A stretch of DNA of 64,000 bases, taken from positions 62,001 through 126,000 of the forward strand of contig NZ_QNRR01000015.1 in assembly GCF_003315205.1 (NCBI RefSeq), given 5' to 3'. Below are positions 9,337 through 18,132 of this stretch, one piece after another. A program made the position numbers and the translations under genes. The stretch comes from Roseimicrobium gellanilyticum (GTDB lineage Bacteria > Verrucomicrobiota > Verrucomicrobiia > Verrucomicrobiales > Verrucomicrobiaceae). Below the pieces are notes generated by a model. It saw nothing but the letters and a program-made list of their open reading frames with translations. It searched no databases and was not told where the DNA came from. Position 1 is the first letter of the stretch. Each line of letters opens with the position of its first letter.

Positions 9337-9915
9337 TCAAGGAATCTTGCGCTCCGCAGGCTGGACTGTAGCAGGTTCGAGCGTGGCGGTGCTGAAGTTG
9401 TTGGGAAGGAAGAGAAGGCGGCTGCCGAGACTTTCCGGGAGCACCCCGTAGAGCCACTGACTCCCGCGCCAGACCATCTCTCGTGTACGCGAGCTCCAGG
9501 CGTAGTCGACAACCACTTCCCGGTAGGGCGTGTCCTTGGGCACATCCTCTTCGAATACAAGACGGTGCCGGATAGTCCGGCGGGATGGGATGATGGCAGG
9601 AAGAGCGTAGACAGCCTTTTGCTCTATCAATGACCCCAGCATTCCCAGGCCAGCGGGTTTTCCCGTGTCACCTTCATCGCGGGCGTAGTCAAGGTAGCCG
9701 TACCGCACCATGATCGTAGCGACGGACGTATTCTCCATTTCGACTTCCAGGACACGAAGCGGTTCCTTGTAGGAGGGACTGTGCTCCAGGTGCTCGGATA
9801 GGACTCGGAAGCGCAGGGGATTCTCCGGGCTCCAGGTGATCCACAAGAGCGTTGCAGTGCCGATGCCCAGCAAGAAAAAAATGCCGAGGGTGATGAGCTT
9901 TGCGCGGCGGGACAT
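9337..9915 (-). CDS. Family A member 6
   Basis: 192 residues. TWSPENPLRFR at 27-37. EVEMENTSVATI at 57-68. IPSRRTIRHR (109-118) replaces the PAHGT motif. YAWSSRTREM at 138-147. Most like member 46: both have L-R-V-L-x-V-E then ENTS, and a pattern of I-I-P...R, then E-E-x-V-P, then Y-x-W-x-S-R, although they lie 37 kb apart. The start follows a run of eight C residues. Confidence 0.9.
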   Translation of the reverse strand: MSRRAKLITLGIFFLLGIGTATLLWITWSPENPLRFRVLSEHLEHSPSYKEPLRVLEVEMENTSVATIMVRYGYLDYARDEGDTGKPAGLGMLGSLIEQKAVYALPAIIPSRRTIRHRLVFEEDVPKDTPYREVVVDYAWSSRTREMVWRGSQWLYGVLPESLGSRLLFLPNNFSTATLEPATVQPAERKIP

Positions 9916-10016
9916 GGGGGGGGAAGAGAAAGAGAGACGAAGGCAACAGGCACCCGGGTACTGAGGAGAATGGGCGCAGAGAAGTCTGGTATATCAGGAT
10001 ATGATGATGCGCGAGG

Positions 10017-10583
10017 TCACTTGCTTCCAGTGTGGGGCGGAACGTCGATGGGAGCGGCACCGCGGCTGGCGGAGGGTTTGGGGAGAAACCGGTGCCAGCT
10101 CTTGGGCAGCCGTGCTGCGAGCCAGTGGGAGGCGCGCGTGAGAGTGGCCTTGGGCCCGGATTGGAAGGCATAGCCCACATGTCCCCTGCCCTCTCCCATC
10201 TGCTGTCGTCGCTCTGGGGTGAGGTCGAGCAGGATGCGTGCGGAACCGTATGCGGGGACCCGCACGCGCCAGTAGCCCGGCACTCCCATGCTTTGCTCGA
10301 CCAAGGAGGTCATCAGCAGGCCATGCAGGGAGCTATCGGGCGGTGGACTATCCAGATACCACTCGGCCAGGATATCCACCGGCGTGGCCGTTTGATTCTC
10401 CGCGATGACCTCCACAGCGACGGTGCCCAGGGACCTCGTGAGAGGCACGGCATCAGGCGCAGGCGGTACATGGCGGAACCGCAGCGGCTCCACCAGACCC
10501 CAACCCCGGGCCACATGCATCACGGGGATGGCCAGCAGCACGAGGAAGATGCCGAGGGTGATGAGCTTCGCGCGGCGGGGCAT
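10017..10583 (-). CDS. Family A member 7
   Basis: 188 residues, start MPRRAK. Anchor ends in HVARGWGLVEPLRFR (23-37). The core motif is divergent (ENQTATPVDIL, 62-72). VPAYGSARILLD at 109-120. The VARGW sequence is shared with member 24. Upstream in-frame codons come from the CACAAAGG/GGCAACA repeat zone and were excluded. 149 bp below member 8, with a long heptamer array between. Confidence 0.87.
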   Translation of the reverse strand: MPRRAKLITLGIFLVLLAIPVMHVARGWGLVEPLRFRHVPPAPDAVPLTRSLGTVAVEVIAENQTATPVDILAEWYLDSPPPDSSLHGLLMTSLVEQSMGVPGYWRVRVPAYGSARILLDLTPERRQQMGEGRGHVGYAFQSGPKATLTRASHWLAARLPKSWHRFLPKPSASRGAAPIDVPPHTGSK

Positions 10584-10644
10584 GGGGAAGAAAAAGAGAG
10601 ACGAAGGCAACAGGCACAAAGGCACAAAGTGTGCTGTCGCGACA

Positions 10645-10738
10645 CTGACTACTGACTACTGACTACTGACTACTGACTACTGACTACTGACTACTGACTA
10701 CTGACTACTGACTACTGACTACTGACTACTGACTACTG
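10645..10738. repeat. Heptanucleotide tandem repeat (CTGACTA), about 13 units
   Basis: 94 bp of near-perfect 7-bp repeats. It includes the TAG stop codon of member 8 (10733-10735). Same unit as the shorter inverted run at 11997-12028. Confidence 0.95.
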
Positions 10739-11314
10739 CATCGGCGTGGTATCAACACTCTTCGCAAAAGAGCTCTCCACCGCAGTCTGCGCCGACTGAT
10801 TGAAACCCTGGTGCAGCGCCTCGCTCATCGACTCCGGAAGCAGTTCGCAGAGGTGGTGATAGAGCTCGTAGGTGGCCTTCCTGCTGTGAGAGTCGTAGTA
10901 GTAGACGATATGTGCCGCGCTCAGGTCAGGAGGGCCTTCTTCGGTCCGCAATAGAAACGCCTTGCCACGCCAGCTCCCGCGGGCTGGTACGCGGACTGGA
11001 CCATAGAGCTCGGCAGGCTTGGGATAGTCCGCCTCCTGGAGAAGGGACAGGTGCTGTCCCTGCGTCCGTGCCGTGGCACTGTCCCGGTAGAGGATGCCGG
11101 TGTAGAGATACACCGGAATGGCGCTGGTGTTCCGCACCTCGATATAATACCAGTTCCAGCTGCCGCCAAAATCCAGATCGCGCTCGAACTCATGGGCCAC
11201 GATGCGGAAGCGGAGCGGGTCAGGCACCCGCCACGAGTAGCAGACATAGCCGAGGGGTATGCCCAGCAGCACGAGGAAGAGCGCGGCGATGAGGAGCTTT
11301 GAGCGGCGGGACAT
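10733..11314 (-). CDS. Family A member 8, stop codon inside a heptamer array
   Basis: 193 residues. MSRRSK start; SWRVPDPLRFR at 27-37. EVRNTSAIPVYL at 59-70 is canonical. VPARGSWRGKAF at 109-120. It belongs with members 10 and 11 (shared SRRSKLL, ALFLVLLGIP, V-P-x-P-L-R-F-R, GSWRGxA). The reading frame ends at a TAG supplied by the CTGACTA repeat, so repeat contraction could change the C-terminus. Only 10 bp from member 9. Confidence 0.9.
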   Translation of the reverse strand: MSRRSKLLIAALFLVLLGIPLGYVCYSWRVPDPLRFRIVAHEFERDLDFGGSWNWYYIEVRNTSAIPVYLYTGILYRDSATARTQGQHLSLLQEADYPKPAELYGPVRVPARGSWRGKAFLLRTEEGPPDLSAAHIVYYYDSHSRKATYELYHHLCELLPESMSEALHQGFNQSAQTAVESSFAKSVDTTPMQ

Positions 11315-11324
11315 CGTGGCGGAT

Positions 11325-11945
11325 CTATGATTTGAAATTTGAGATCTGAGATTTCAAATCAGAAGAGGTAGATGCGGGAAGTGGGTTGGGGATTTCCAGA
11401 GGTGCGACATCATACTGGCCATCGAACACAGGGAAACGGTTCTGAAGGGAGGCAGGGCACCAACTCCGCACAAGGAAGAGCCACTCCAGGAGGCGATATT
11501 TGGTGTGAGTGACATGGAGGCTACCCATCTCCGGCTGGATGCTGGTGAGCACTTCGGGCGTACTCCCAGGCGAAGTATAGGTGAATCGGACGGCGTCATG
11601 CGCTTTGATGATCACGGGGTCTGACATGCCAGACGTGGCTGCGACACCAAATCCCACGCCCCGATGACTGAACATGCCAGTGGGTATGGTGGCATGACTG
11701 CGGCTCGTCACCGCGAGATCGATGAGGTGGATGGCAACGGAACTCGTATTCCGCACTTCGATATCAAAAGGAATCTTGTATACGGTGTCACCGAACAGCC
11801 CCGGCCCAGCGACAGGCTCCCTGTGCCCGACCAGACGGAAACTCAAAGGCGCCTCCACCGCCCACGTGAGGCAGGCATACGTCGCGGGAATCGCGGCGGT
11901 GAGCACCACGACTGCGACGAGGATGAGCTTCGTGCGGGAGAGCAT
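11325..11945 (-). CDS. Family A member 9, C-terminus encoded by intergenic repeat
   Basis: 206 residues, start MLSRTK. TWAVEAPLSFR at 27-37; EVRNTSSVAIHL at 63-74; a long loop replaces the PAHGT motif (IKAHDAVRF). FDGQYDVAPLEIPN near the end resembles member 15 (FDGQQGAAPLEIPG); the two form a subgroup with an SRTK start lacking the second Arg. The last 12 residues (SDLKSQISNFKS) are translated from the AT-rich heptamer-type repeat usually found between genes. Confidence 0.88.
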   Translation of the reverse strand: MLSRTKLILVAVVVLTAAIPATYACLTWAVEAPLSFRLVGHREPVAGPGLFGDTVYKIPFDIEVRNTSSVAIHLIDLAVTSRSHATIPTGMFSHRGVGFGVAATSGMSDPVIIKAHDAVRFTYTSPGSTPEVLTSIQPEMGSLHVTHTKYRLLEWLFLVRSWCPASLQNRFPVFDGQYDVAPLEIPNPLPASTSSDLKSQISNFKS

Positions 11946-11996
11946 GGAGGAGGAAGGAGGCAACAGAGCGGGATGAGGCAGGGTAGCGTGTCGTGA

Positions 11997-12081
11997 AGTC
12001 AGTAGTCAGTAGTCAGTAGTCAGTAGTCAATGACCAATGACCAATGACCAATGACCAATGACCAATGACCAATGACCAATG
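11997..12081. repeat. Two abutting heptamer arrays (AGTCAGT, then CAATGAC)
   Basis: 11997-12028 holds about 4.5 units of AGTCAGT, the reverse complement of the unit at 10645. It runs directly into about 7.7 units of CAATGAC (12028-12081). Two different 7-mers joined without a spacer. Confidence 0.93.
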
Positions 12082-12157
12082 TCGAGCCGGAACGTCACCG
12101 TGCGAAGGATGGGGGTGTTATTCAAGGGTGCGTGGCCCACATAGTGACTGGTGAACA

Positions 12158-12754
12158 TCAGGGAGCCTTCGCGTTGTTCACCGAACCCTGCGCAGCACTG
12201 AGCTCCACGGGAGCTGTTGCGCGCTGATAGAATTCTACATCGAACCGTTGCTTGATGGAGTCCGAAAGGTAGAGACACGCGCTCCAGTAGCGGTGCAGGA
12301 TCTCAAGCCTCGGGGGTGAGGCGTATTGATAGCGCATGGTGAGCTGACTGAGATCCACGACATCCGCATTGGGCCGCCGCCCGCGAGCCCTGCCGCGCCA
12401 GGTACCGTGAGCCGGGATGTACACCGGTTCACGGATCCCGTCGAACTCCGGAAGCAGGCCATCCTCCGAGTCGAGTGATGTGAGTTGCATCCATGGCCGG
12501 TACATGGCCGCGGCAGTCTTATCGTGGAAGAGCACTCCGCTCGCAAGATAGACCGGCACGGAACTGGTGTTCTGTACCTCAATCCGCAGGTGGTGCGTGG
12601 TTTCGGGTACTGGCACCTCAGGCTCGACCTCATGCGCCACCACCCGGAAGCGCAGGGGTTCCGGAACATTCCACCCATAGAGCACATAGCCGATGGGTAT
12701 GCCCAGCAGCACAAGGAACAGTGCGGTGATGAGGAGCTTCGAGCGGCGGGACAT
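12158..12754 (-). CDS. Family A member 10 (tandem duplicate of member 11)
   Basis: 198 residues, same length as member 11. GWNVPEPLRFR at 27-37; EVQNTSSVPVYL at 59-70; IPAHGTWRGRARGRR near 113-127. The second half is almost identical to member 11, ending in the same AAQGSVNNAKAP tail. Residues about 40-110 differ more. The two genes are offset by 744 bp, including homologous flanks, so this is a recent tandem duplication. Confidence 0.92.
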   Translation of the reverse strand: MSRRSKLLITALFLVLLGIPIGYVLYGWNVPEPLRFRVVAHEVEPEVPVPETTHHLRIEVQNTSSVPVYLASGVLFHDKTAAAMYRPWMQLTSLDSEDGLLPEFDGIREPVYIPAHGTWRGRARGRRPNADVVDLSQLTMRYQYASPPRLEILHRYWSACLYLSDSIKQRFDVEFYQRATAPVELSAAQGSVNNAKAP

Positions 12755-12901
12755 GGCGGAGTGCCTAGGATTTGAAAATTGAGATTTGAGATTTCAAATC
12801 AAGAGAGGGATGAAGGAGGGCGAGGTGGTAGGGAGGGTTGGCAAGGCAATGACCCATGACTTCGAGGAGGAGAACGAGTACGAGCACGAAAGAAGGGTCC
12901 A

Positions 12902-13498
12902 TCAGGGAGCCTTCGCATTGTTCACCGAACCCTGCGCAGCACTGAGCTCCACGGGAGCTGTTGCGCGCTGATAGAATTCTACAACGAACCGTTGCTTGAT
13001 GGAGTCAGAAAGGTAGAGACACGCGCTCCAGTAGCGGTGCAGGATCGCAAGCCTCGGGGGCGAGGCGTATTGATAGCGTATGGTGAGCTGACTGAGATCC
13101 ACGGCATCCGCATTGGGCCGCCGCCCGCGAGCCCTGCCACGCCAGGTACCGTGAGCAGGGATGTAGATGGGCTCACGGATGCCATTGAAATCCAGAGTCA
13201 GGCCGGTCAGCGAGTCGGGGGGCTCCAGCGAAGTCCACGGATTGTACATGGCGGCATTTGCCTTATCCCGGAAGAGTACTCCACTCGCAAGATAGACAGG
13301 CACGGAACTGGTGTTCCGCACCTCAATCTGCATGTGGTGCATGGTCACAGGGACTGACACCTCAGGCTCGGTTTTGTGCGCCACCATCTGGAAGCGCAAC
13401 GGGTCCGGAATATTCCACCCATAGAGGACATAGCCGATGGGTATGCCCAGCAGCACGAGGAAGAGCGCGGCGATGAGGAGCTTCGAGCGGCGGGACAT
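12902..13498 (-). CDS. Family A member 11 (tandem duplicate of member 10)
   Basis: 198 residues. GWNIPDPLRFQ at 27-37; EVRNTSSVPVYL at 59-70; IPAHGTWRGRARGRR as in member 10. Differences from member 10 cluster between the anchor and residue 110, while residues 111-198 differ at only a few places. 17 bp below member 12. The 147-bp gap to member 10 is AT-rich and holds GATTTGAAA/GAGATTTCAAATC-type repeats. Confidence 0.92.
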   Translation of the reverse strand: MSRRSKLLIAALFLVLLGIPIGYVLYGWNIPDPLRFQMVAHKTEPEVSVPVTMHHMQIEVRNTSSVPVYLASGVLFRDKANAAMYNPWTSLEPPDSLTGLTLDFNGIREPIYIPAHGTWRGRARGRRPNADAVDLSQLTIRYQYASPPRLAILHRYWSACLYLSDSIKQRFVVEFYQRATAPVELSAAQGSVNNAKAP

Positions 13499-13515
13499 GA
13501 TTCGCGAAAAGATGA

Positions 13516-14118
13516 CTATGGATGGATACCACGCGGTGGCGTGCTTGCGGAGCGCAGGATGCCCACATTCTCCAGAGGAGCATCGCCATGGCGCCAGGTG
13601 GGAAGAGTGACACGTCCCCTGATGAATACGGGACTGTAGGGCGAGAGCCTGTCACCGAGCTGCTTGAGGCGATGCTGGAAGGCGGTTTGATAGAAGTAAT
13701 AGATATTGAGAGGAGACCGCTCCAGGATGTCCCGCTCGCCACCCCTGACGATGGCGGTGTAGTAGACCTTGCCCCGGGATGGAATGGAGGTGAATGCGGC
13801 CGGCTTCGCAGGTGTGTAGTGCGGCGGGATGACCCGGTCTCGCAGAAAGGGAAATGAGGCATAGGTGGCCCCATCCACGTGCGCCCCCGTATTGAGCCAG
13901 TTGAGCCCGGCAGTGCTGAGGACCACGCGTGTGGCGCTGCGATTTCTGACCTCGACGATGAACTCCCGCTCCAGGTCACCCGGCGGCCTCGCACGCTCCT
14001 CCACCAGGCGGAAGCGCAAGGGATACTCCACCTCCCACGTGCGCGCGAGATGGATCACGGGAATACTCAGCAGTACGAGGAAGACCCCGAGAATGAGGAG
14101 CTTCGTGCGGCGGGACAT
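13516..14118 (-). CDS. Family A member 12
   Basis: 200 residues. TWEVEYPLRFR at 27-37. EVRNRSATRVVL (56-67) has Arg in place of Thr. IPSRGKVYY stands in for PAHGTxR. YYFYQTAFQHRLK replaces the usual W-x-S-x-T-K. GDAPLENVG occurs before a 16-residue tail. The start is preceded by ATAGAGAACG with no Shine-Dalgarno motif. Confidence 0.88.
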   Translation of the reverse strand: MSRRTKLLILGVFLVLLSIPVIHLARTWEVEYPLRFRLVEERARPPGDLEREFIVEVRNRSATRVVLSTAGLNWLNTGAHVDGATYASFPFLRDRVIPPHYTPAKPAAFTSIPSRGKVYYTAIVRGGERDILERSPLNIYYFYQTAFQHRLKQLGDRLSPYSPVFIRGRVTLPTWRHGDAPLENVGILRSASTPPRGIHP

Positions 14119-14181
14119 CGTTCTCTATGGATGATGGATGACTTGAGATATCACTCAGGGAGCGTAGCGCGGGTACGCGTG

Positions 14182-14775
14182 TCAGTGTGGCGGCACTTCG
14201 TTGGGCATGTCCAGCGGAGTCTCGCCGGGGGTCGTGGTATCAATACCGGAGTGCTCCACGGGGATGAGGTCATGGTGCACCGCTGGCAAGGGCAGGTTGT
14301 ACTCGAAGAGGAACCGAAGCCACCGGGCCACCGCCACCATACACAGGCGTACATATTCCCTGGTGGTCGTGTCCCAATCGCAGTCCATGAGCATCTCCTT
14401 TCCCACCAGGCTCAGGGCCACGTCCGGAGGGACATGGAGCTCCCGGCGAAGGGTGTCACCGGGTGACAACTGGTCCATCCCAAAGGGTGTGAAAATCGTG
14501 TCCGAGGGATCGTTGCGCACTTCGCGAATCAACCAGCACCTGTAGAGGCGGAGGCTCGCGTGGGAGGTATTCTCCGCTTCCAGGTAGATGGGGACCATGA
14601 GCGCTTCCGTGGACTCGAAGATGCCCTCCTCCCGGTGCCTCTCCGGCTTCCCCTGCCCCACGTAGCGGAAGCGCAGGGGATTCGTCACCGTCCAGGTGAG
14701 TGCCACGTAGCTGATGGGCACCACGAGCAGCACGAAGATGAGGCAGAGAAGGGTGCGCTTCGTGCGGCGGGACAT
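14182..14775 (-). CDS. Family A member 13
   Basis: 197 residues. TWTVTNPLRFR at 27-37; EAENTSHASLRL at 66-77; HVPPDVAL in the PAHGT position; CDWDTTTREYVR is the late W-x-T-T-R motif. Shares GQGKP after the anchor with member 1. It is divergent from the plus-strand gene at 14896, with 120 bp between the two starts, so this interval probably holds promoters for both. Confidence 0.88.
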   Translation of the reverse strand: MSRRTKRTLLCLIFVLLVVPISYVALTWTVTNPLRFRYVGQGKPERHREEGIFESTEALMVPIYLEAENTSHASLRLYRCWLIREVRNDPSDTIFTPFGMDQLSPGDTLRRELHVPPDVALSLVGKEMLMDCDWDTTTREYVRLCMVAVARWLRFLFEYNLPLPAVHHDLIPVEHSGIDTTTPGETPLDMPNEVPPH

Positions 14776-14895
14776 CAGGCAGTTATCGTTAGAAAGTTGG
14801 ACCGTGCGATTTCAGACTGGCACATGGGGAGACCTGAACCTCCGTGGCAAAAGCTTCATTTGACTTTTTGTCCACCAGAAGGAGAAAGGGAGAAG

Positions 14896-15519
14896 ATGAT
14901 CCATGCTACGCTTGAACAAGACATGTTTGAGGCGTTTTCCAATGAGAAGTTCATTTGGTTCTGGTCAGCCCACAGTTATGGCACGCGCTGGCTTTCCTTC
15001 TTTGGCGAGGTCGACCGGAAGCCTCCCCTCCATGCACGCTACATTGTAGAGCTCGAGGGCGGCCTCTACGCATCCACGCAGGCCATCCGGCGGGGCACGA
15101 GAGTTCGCAATGCGGGGGAGATTCTTGGCACGCTCAACGTGATGGCCGGCAGCCTCTACTGCCACGGCGCGCGCCTCACCTTCGACGAGCCTGGGATGCC
15201 CCAGCGGAAATGGACCATCAAGAGAGACGACTTCGCTCTCATCGAGATCGAGGGTGATACCGTGTCATGGAAGATCGAGTACACCGAGCTCGACAACGAA
15301 GACTGGACGCTGGCCTGCTTCTCGGAAGGCAAGCTCGTCTTCCAGTATTGCGTTCCCAGCTTCCGGGACATGTTCACGCGGAAATACTGGAGTCGCATTT
15401 CCCAGTTTGAGTGGGGATGGCACGGTGTGGCCCGCGGCGGGCCGGATTTCTCAAAGCACCTGCCCGCACTGCTGTTTCTCCTCCAGTATGGGAACAACGG
15501 CTGCCCCGACCGCTGCTGA
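14896..15519 (+). CDS. Hypothetical 207-residue protein, only plus-strand gene in the array
   Basis: 207 residues, no signal peptide or membrane segment, Trp-rich (FIWFWSAHSYGTRW at 19-32, FEWGWHG near 176). Alternating beta-like segments; I recognise no family. The ATG at 14896 is preceded by AAGGAGAAAGGGAG, one of the few clear Shine-Dalgarno-like sites in the window. It runs against the array and converges on member 14 with a 9-bp gap. Probably an insertion into the array or an unrelated regulator or partner. Confidence 0.85.
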   Translation: MIHATLEQDMFEAFSNEKFIWFWSAHSYGTRWLSFFGEVDRKPPLHARYIVELEGGLYASTQAIRRGTRVRNAGEILGTLNVMAGSLYCHGARLTFDEPGMPQRKWTIKRDDFALIEIEGDTVSWKIEYTELDNEDWTLACFSEGKLVFQYCVPSFRDMFTRKYWSRISQFEWGWHGVARGGPDFSKHLPALLFLLQYGNNGCPDRC

Positions 15520-15528
15520 GGGTGGAGC

Positions 15529-16086
15529 TCACGGTGTGGTCTCCAGGGGTGCGTAGGATTTGTTGTATGTGGCTGGCTCTATCGCACCACTCCAAGAATC
15601 CGGGACGAGACTGCTGAGGGACCAGTACCAATCTACCAGCAAGTATCGCGTGCTGGACATGTAGCCGTAGCCCACCACGAGATCGCTGGGATCTGCAGTC
15701 TCCGTCTTGTGCCAGGAAACCAGGGCGCGTTCACGCCAGACTCCGCCGGCAGGAATCAGGATCTCCTCCGGAAGCTCTGCACTCGCCATGCTGCGCTCTG
15801 CAGTCTCCGGCTGAAGCTCAAGCCTCCCATACGGTGACCTCGTCAATTCCCGGTGATGGAAGAATACGGCATACGCGAGCCGGATGGCCGTGGAGCTGGT
15901 ATTCCGCACTTCGATGTGCAGCTCGCGGTGCACCAGCGAACCCGGCTGCTCTGGCAGGTTGCGCTGGCTCAGCACCTGAAATCGCAGCGGGTTCGCAGGC
16001 GACCATGTGAGAAACAGGTGCACCAACGGGATGGCGAGCAACACGAGGAAGAGAGCGAGAATGAGGAACTTTATCCGGCGGGACAT
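15529..16086 (-). CDS. Family A member 14
   Basis: 185 residues. TWSPANPLRFQ at 27-37; EVRNTSSTAIRL at 59-70; IPAGGVWRER replaces PAHGTxR; YGYMSSTRY late; ends in APLETTP. In-frame codons before MSRRIK are derived from the ATTTTTGATTGATGATTT repeat and were left out. It starts 990 bp below the next gene, the first large repeat-filled gap of the array. Confidence 0.9.
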   Translation of the reverse strand: MSRRIKFLILALFLVLLAIPLVHLFLTWSPANPLRFQVLSQRNLPEQPGSLVHRELHIEVRNTSSTAIRLAYAVFFHHRELTRSPYGRLELQPETAERSMASAELPEEILIPAGGVWRERALVSWHKTETADPSDLVVGYGYMSSTRYLLVDWYWSLSSLVPDSWSGAIEPATYNKSYAPLETTP

Positions 16087-17076
16087 CGCGGGGGTATTTA
16101 TGATTTTTGATTGATGATTTGAGATTGGGGATGGAAACCCTAGTGTGAATGGACGTGGGCGGACCCAGCCTACCACCAGCACTGGGGGTGTTCACAGCGT
16201 TTTGATTCAAACTGTATCCCGATGGAAATTCGCGTCGGAAGATCCATGCATACTCTTCGGTCCGACCGTGGGCACAGGCATCACACCAGCAGAGCCTGTG
16301 TGTGCGTGTGTGGCACCACGGGGGAAGCGAGATATACACCCATGATGCGGAAGCCGTGACGCGCAGCGTCCCTGGACTGCGCGCAGCCCTGCTGCCGCTT
16401 TCCTCAAGTGCAGCCCTGCTGCACGCTTCCCAGCGGCGCAGTCGCCAAGCTCATCCAGATGCATCACGCTACAAGCGAGTGTCACCATCGCTGCAGCAGG
16501 CTGCAGACTCTTCAAAGCGGTCCCGCAGAGCGCATGTGCGTCAGGATAAGGGATGGAAACTGCGGGCGTATCCAACAACGACCCTGGTGCGCTTTCATCT
16601 GGCACGTGGAAGGAACGCTTTGCGTCGTGGAGTGCGTGTGGCAAGCGTTAGCGCGACACCGCCTTGAGCGGAAAGGATGAGCATCATGGATCGGAATCAC
16701 GGTCCAAGTTCCAAGGTGCTCTCTCTCCACGGAGGCTCGTATGCTGGACTCCGCCAAAATGCCCCGTCATATCTGGACTGCAGCCCTCCGTTCAAGGCGG
16801 TGTCGCGGCCTCAAGGGAGGCTCTTGCCACCGCACTCCATGACGCAAAGCGAACTGGTGCGATGAGCGAATGTCCCTTGCGCCGTCTCCCTGCTGGAATC
16901 CTTCACGGTTTCTTAGCCTGACGCTCATGCGCAGAGCGGGACTGCGCGCAGTCCAGGGCCTTCAGCACGGTTTCCGTATCATTACCCTGACGTTCACGCG
17001 CACGCATTTTCCATGAAACGCTCCATGCCGGAGGGATAGGAACCGTTCCCCTCCTCCGCGATGGTTGCATCGTCAG
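16087..17076. repeat. Repeat island 1 (R5 and R4 elements)
   Basis: 990 bp with no gene. R5 (about 16355-16535) has GCGCAGCGTCCCTGGACTG and stems such as CAGCCCTGCTGC. R4 arms at about 16560-16680 (GCTTTGCGTCGTGGAGTGCG) and 16790-16870 are inverted to each other. An R5 arm lies at about 16925-17000. The same elements recur at 23.9-25.3 kb and near 57.0 kb. Confidence 0.8.
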
Positions 17077-17349
17077 TCATCTCGATTCGTCAACAAACGT
17101 ACGCTCACACCAGGCGTCGTAGGGCTTGAGCACCTTGCCGAGCGGCGTGTGATCGCGGGTCCACCTCCAGGGTGTCGCAAGGGCATGAAACCACTTGGGA
17201 CACCCATACAAGACCACGGCCTTTATCTTGAAAGGCATTCCGATGCGCTTTTCCATGATGGGGACGCCCAGGAGATACAGGAGAATGGTGCCCACGACGG
17301 CCAGTGACCAGCCAAGGGTGTGCGTGCGGTGGGCGGAGGGTGTTTGCAC
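17077..17349 (-). CDS. Family B member 2
   Basis: 90 residues. GWSLAVVGTILLYLLGVPIM (13-32) is the anchor with the family B LYLLxVPI motif. Then a lysine-rich stretch, YGCPKWFHAL, PWRWTRDHTPL and YDAWCERTF. The spacing of W...Y..P..W and the final Y-x-x-W-C matches members 1, 3 and 4. Alone between a repeat island and a heptamer array. Confidence 0.78.
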   Translation of the reverse strand: MQTPSAHRTHTLGWSLAVVGTILLYLLGVPIMEKRIGMPFKIKAVVLYGCPKWFHALATPWRWTRDHTPLGKVLKPYDAWCERTFVDESR

Positions 17350-17420
17350 GAAGCGAGCGAATGGGGTCTGATTTCTCAGGGACCAGAGGCAACACGCACA
17401 AGGACACCGAGTGCGACGCT

Positions 17421-17466
17421 GACTACTAACTACTAACTACTAACTACTAACTACTAACTACTGACT
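17421..17466. repeat. Heptamer tandem repeat (CTAACTA), about 6 units
   Basis: Imperfect first and last units are TGACTAC-like, which links it to the CTGACTA array at 10645. It lies in the 125-bp gap between family B member 2 and family A member 15. Confidence 0.93.
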
Positions 17467-17474
17467 CTCTGAAC

Positions 17475-18086
17475 TCACGGAGCGGGTACGGCATGCACGG
17501 GTGATGAAGGCACGGAAAGCGTGCCAGGAATCTCCAGAGGCGCGGCGCCCTGCTGGCCATCGAAGCTGGGCAGGTAGTCTTCCATGAAAGCAATGTAGTC
17601 ATACACGGCATCCAGCCAGGTCATGAAGCGGACCTGGGTCTGCGTCATGCCATCATAGCCGACGCCGGGCTGGACGGTGGTGAGCACACTGGGTGACTCT
17701 CCAGGCATGTAGCAGGTGAGTCTTGCCGTGCCACGAGCCGGAACGGGCTCCGGCAGAGCATGCTCCCTATGCCAGCCCGCGTATGTGGGTGTCACGCCCT
17801 GCCGCACAAAGACACCGGGAGCAATATCCGACTGCACATCACTCGTCACATACAGCGTAAAGACATGCATGGGAACGCTGCTTGTATTCTGCACCTCCAG
17901 GTCAAACCTCATGAGCTGGATCGGTGTGCCAAGAAGAGGCTCCGTCGCGGTGACGGGACCACCATGCCCCAGCAGGCGGAAGCGCAGCGGGTCGCGCACG
18001 GTCCACGTGAGGCAGGCATACGCCACGGGAATGGCGATGAGCAGCAGCACGACCGCGAGGAGGAGGAGCTTCGTGCGCGAGAGCAT
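17475..18086 (-). CDS. Family A member 15
   Basis: 203 residues, start MLSRTK as in member 9. TWTVRDPLRFR at 27-37; EVQNTSSVPMHV at 64-75; VPARGTARLTCY; FDGQQGAAPLEIPG near the end. Long loop 76-108. The late W-x-S-x-T-K motif is replaced by MTQTQVRFMTW. 46 bp below member 16. Confidence 0.9.
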   Translation of the reverse strand: MLSRTKLLLLAVVLLLIAIPVAYACLTWTVRDPLRFRLLGHGGPVTATEPLLGTPIQLMRFDLEVQNTSSVPMHVFTLYVTSDVQSDIAPGVFVRQGVTPTYAGWHREHALPEPVPARGTARLTCYMPGESPSVLTTVQPGVGYDGMTQTQVRFMTWLDAVYDYIAFMEDYLPSFDGQQGAAPLEIPGTLSVPSSPVHAVPAP

Positions 18087-18132
18087 GGTCATTTATGATT
18101 GATGATTTGAGATTTCAAATCCGATGTAGTGG

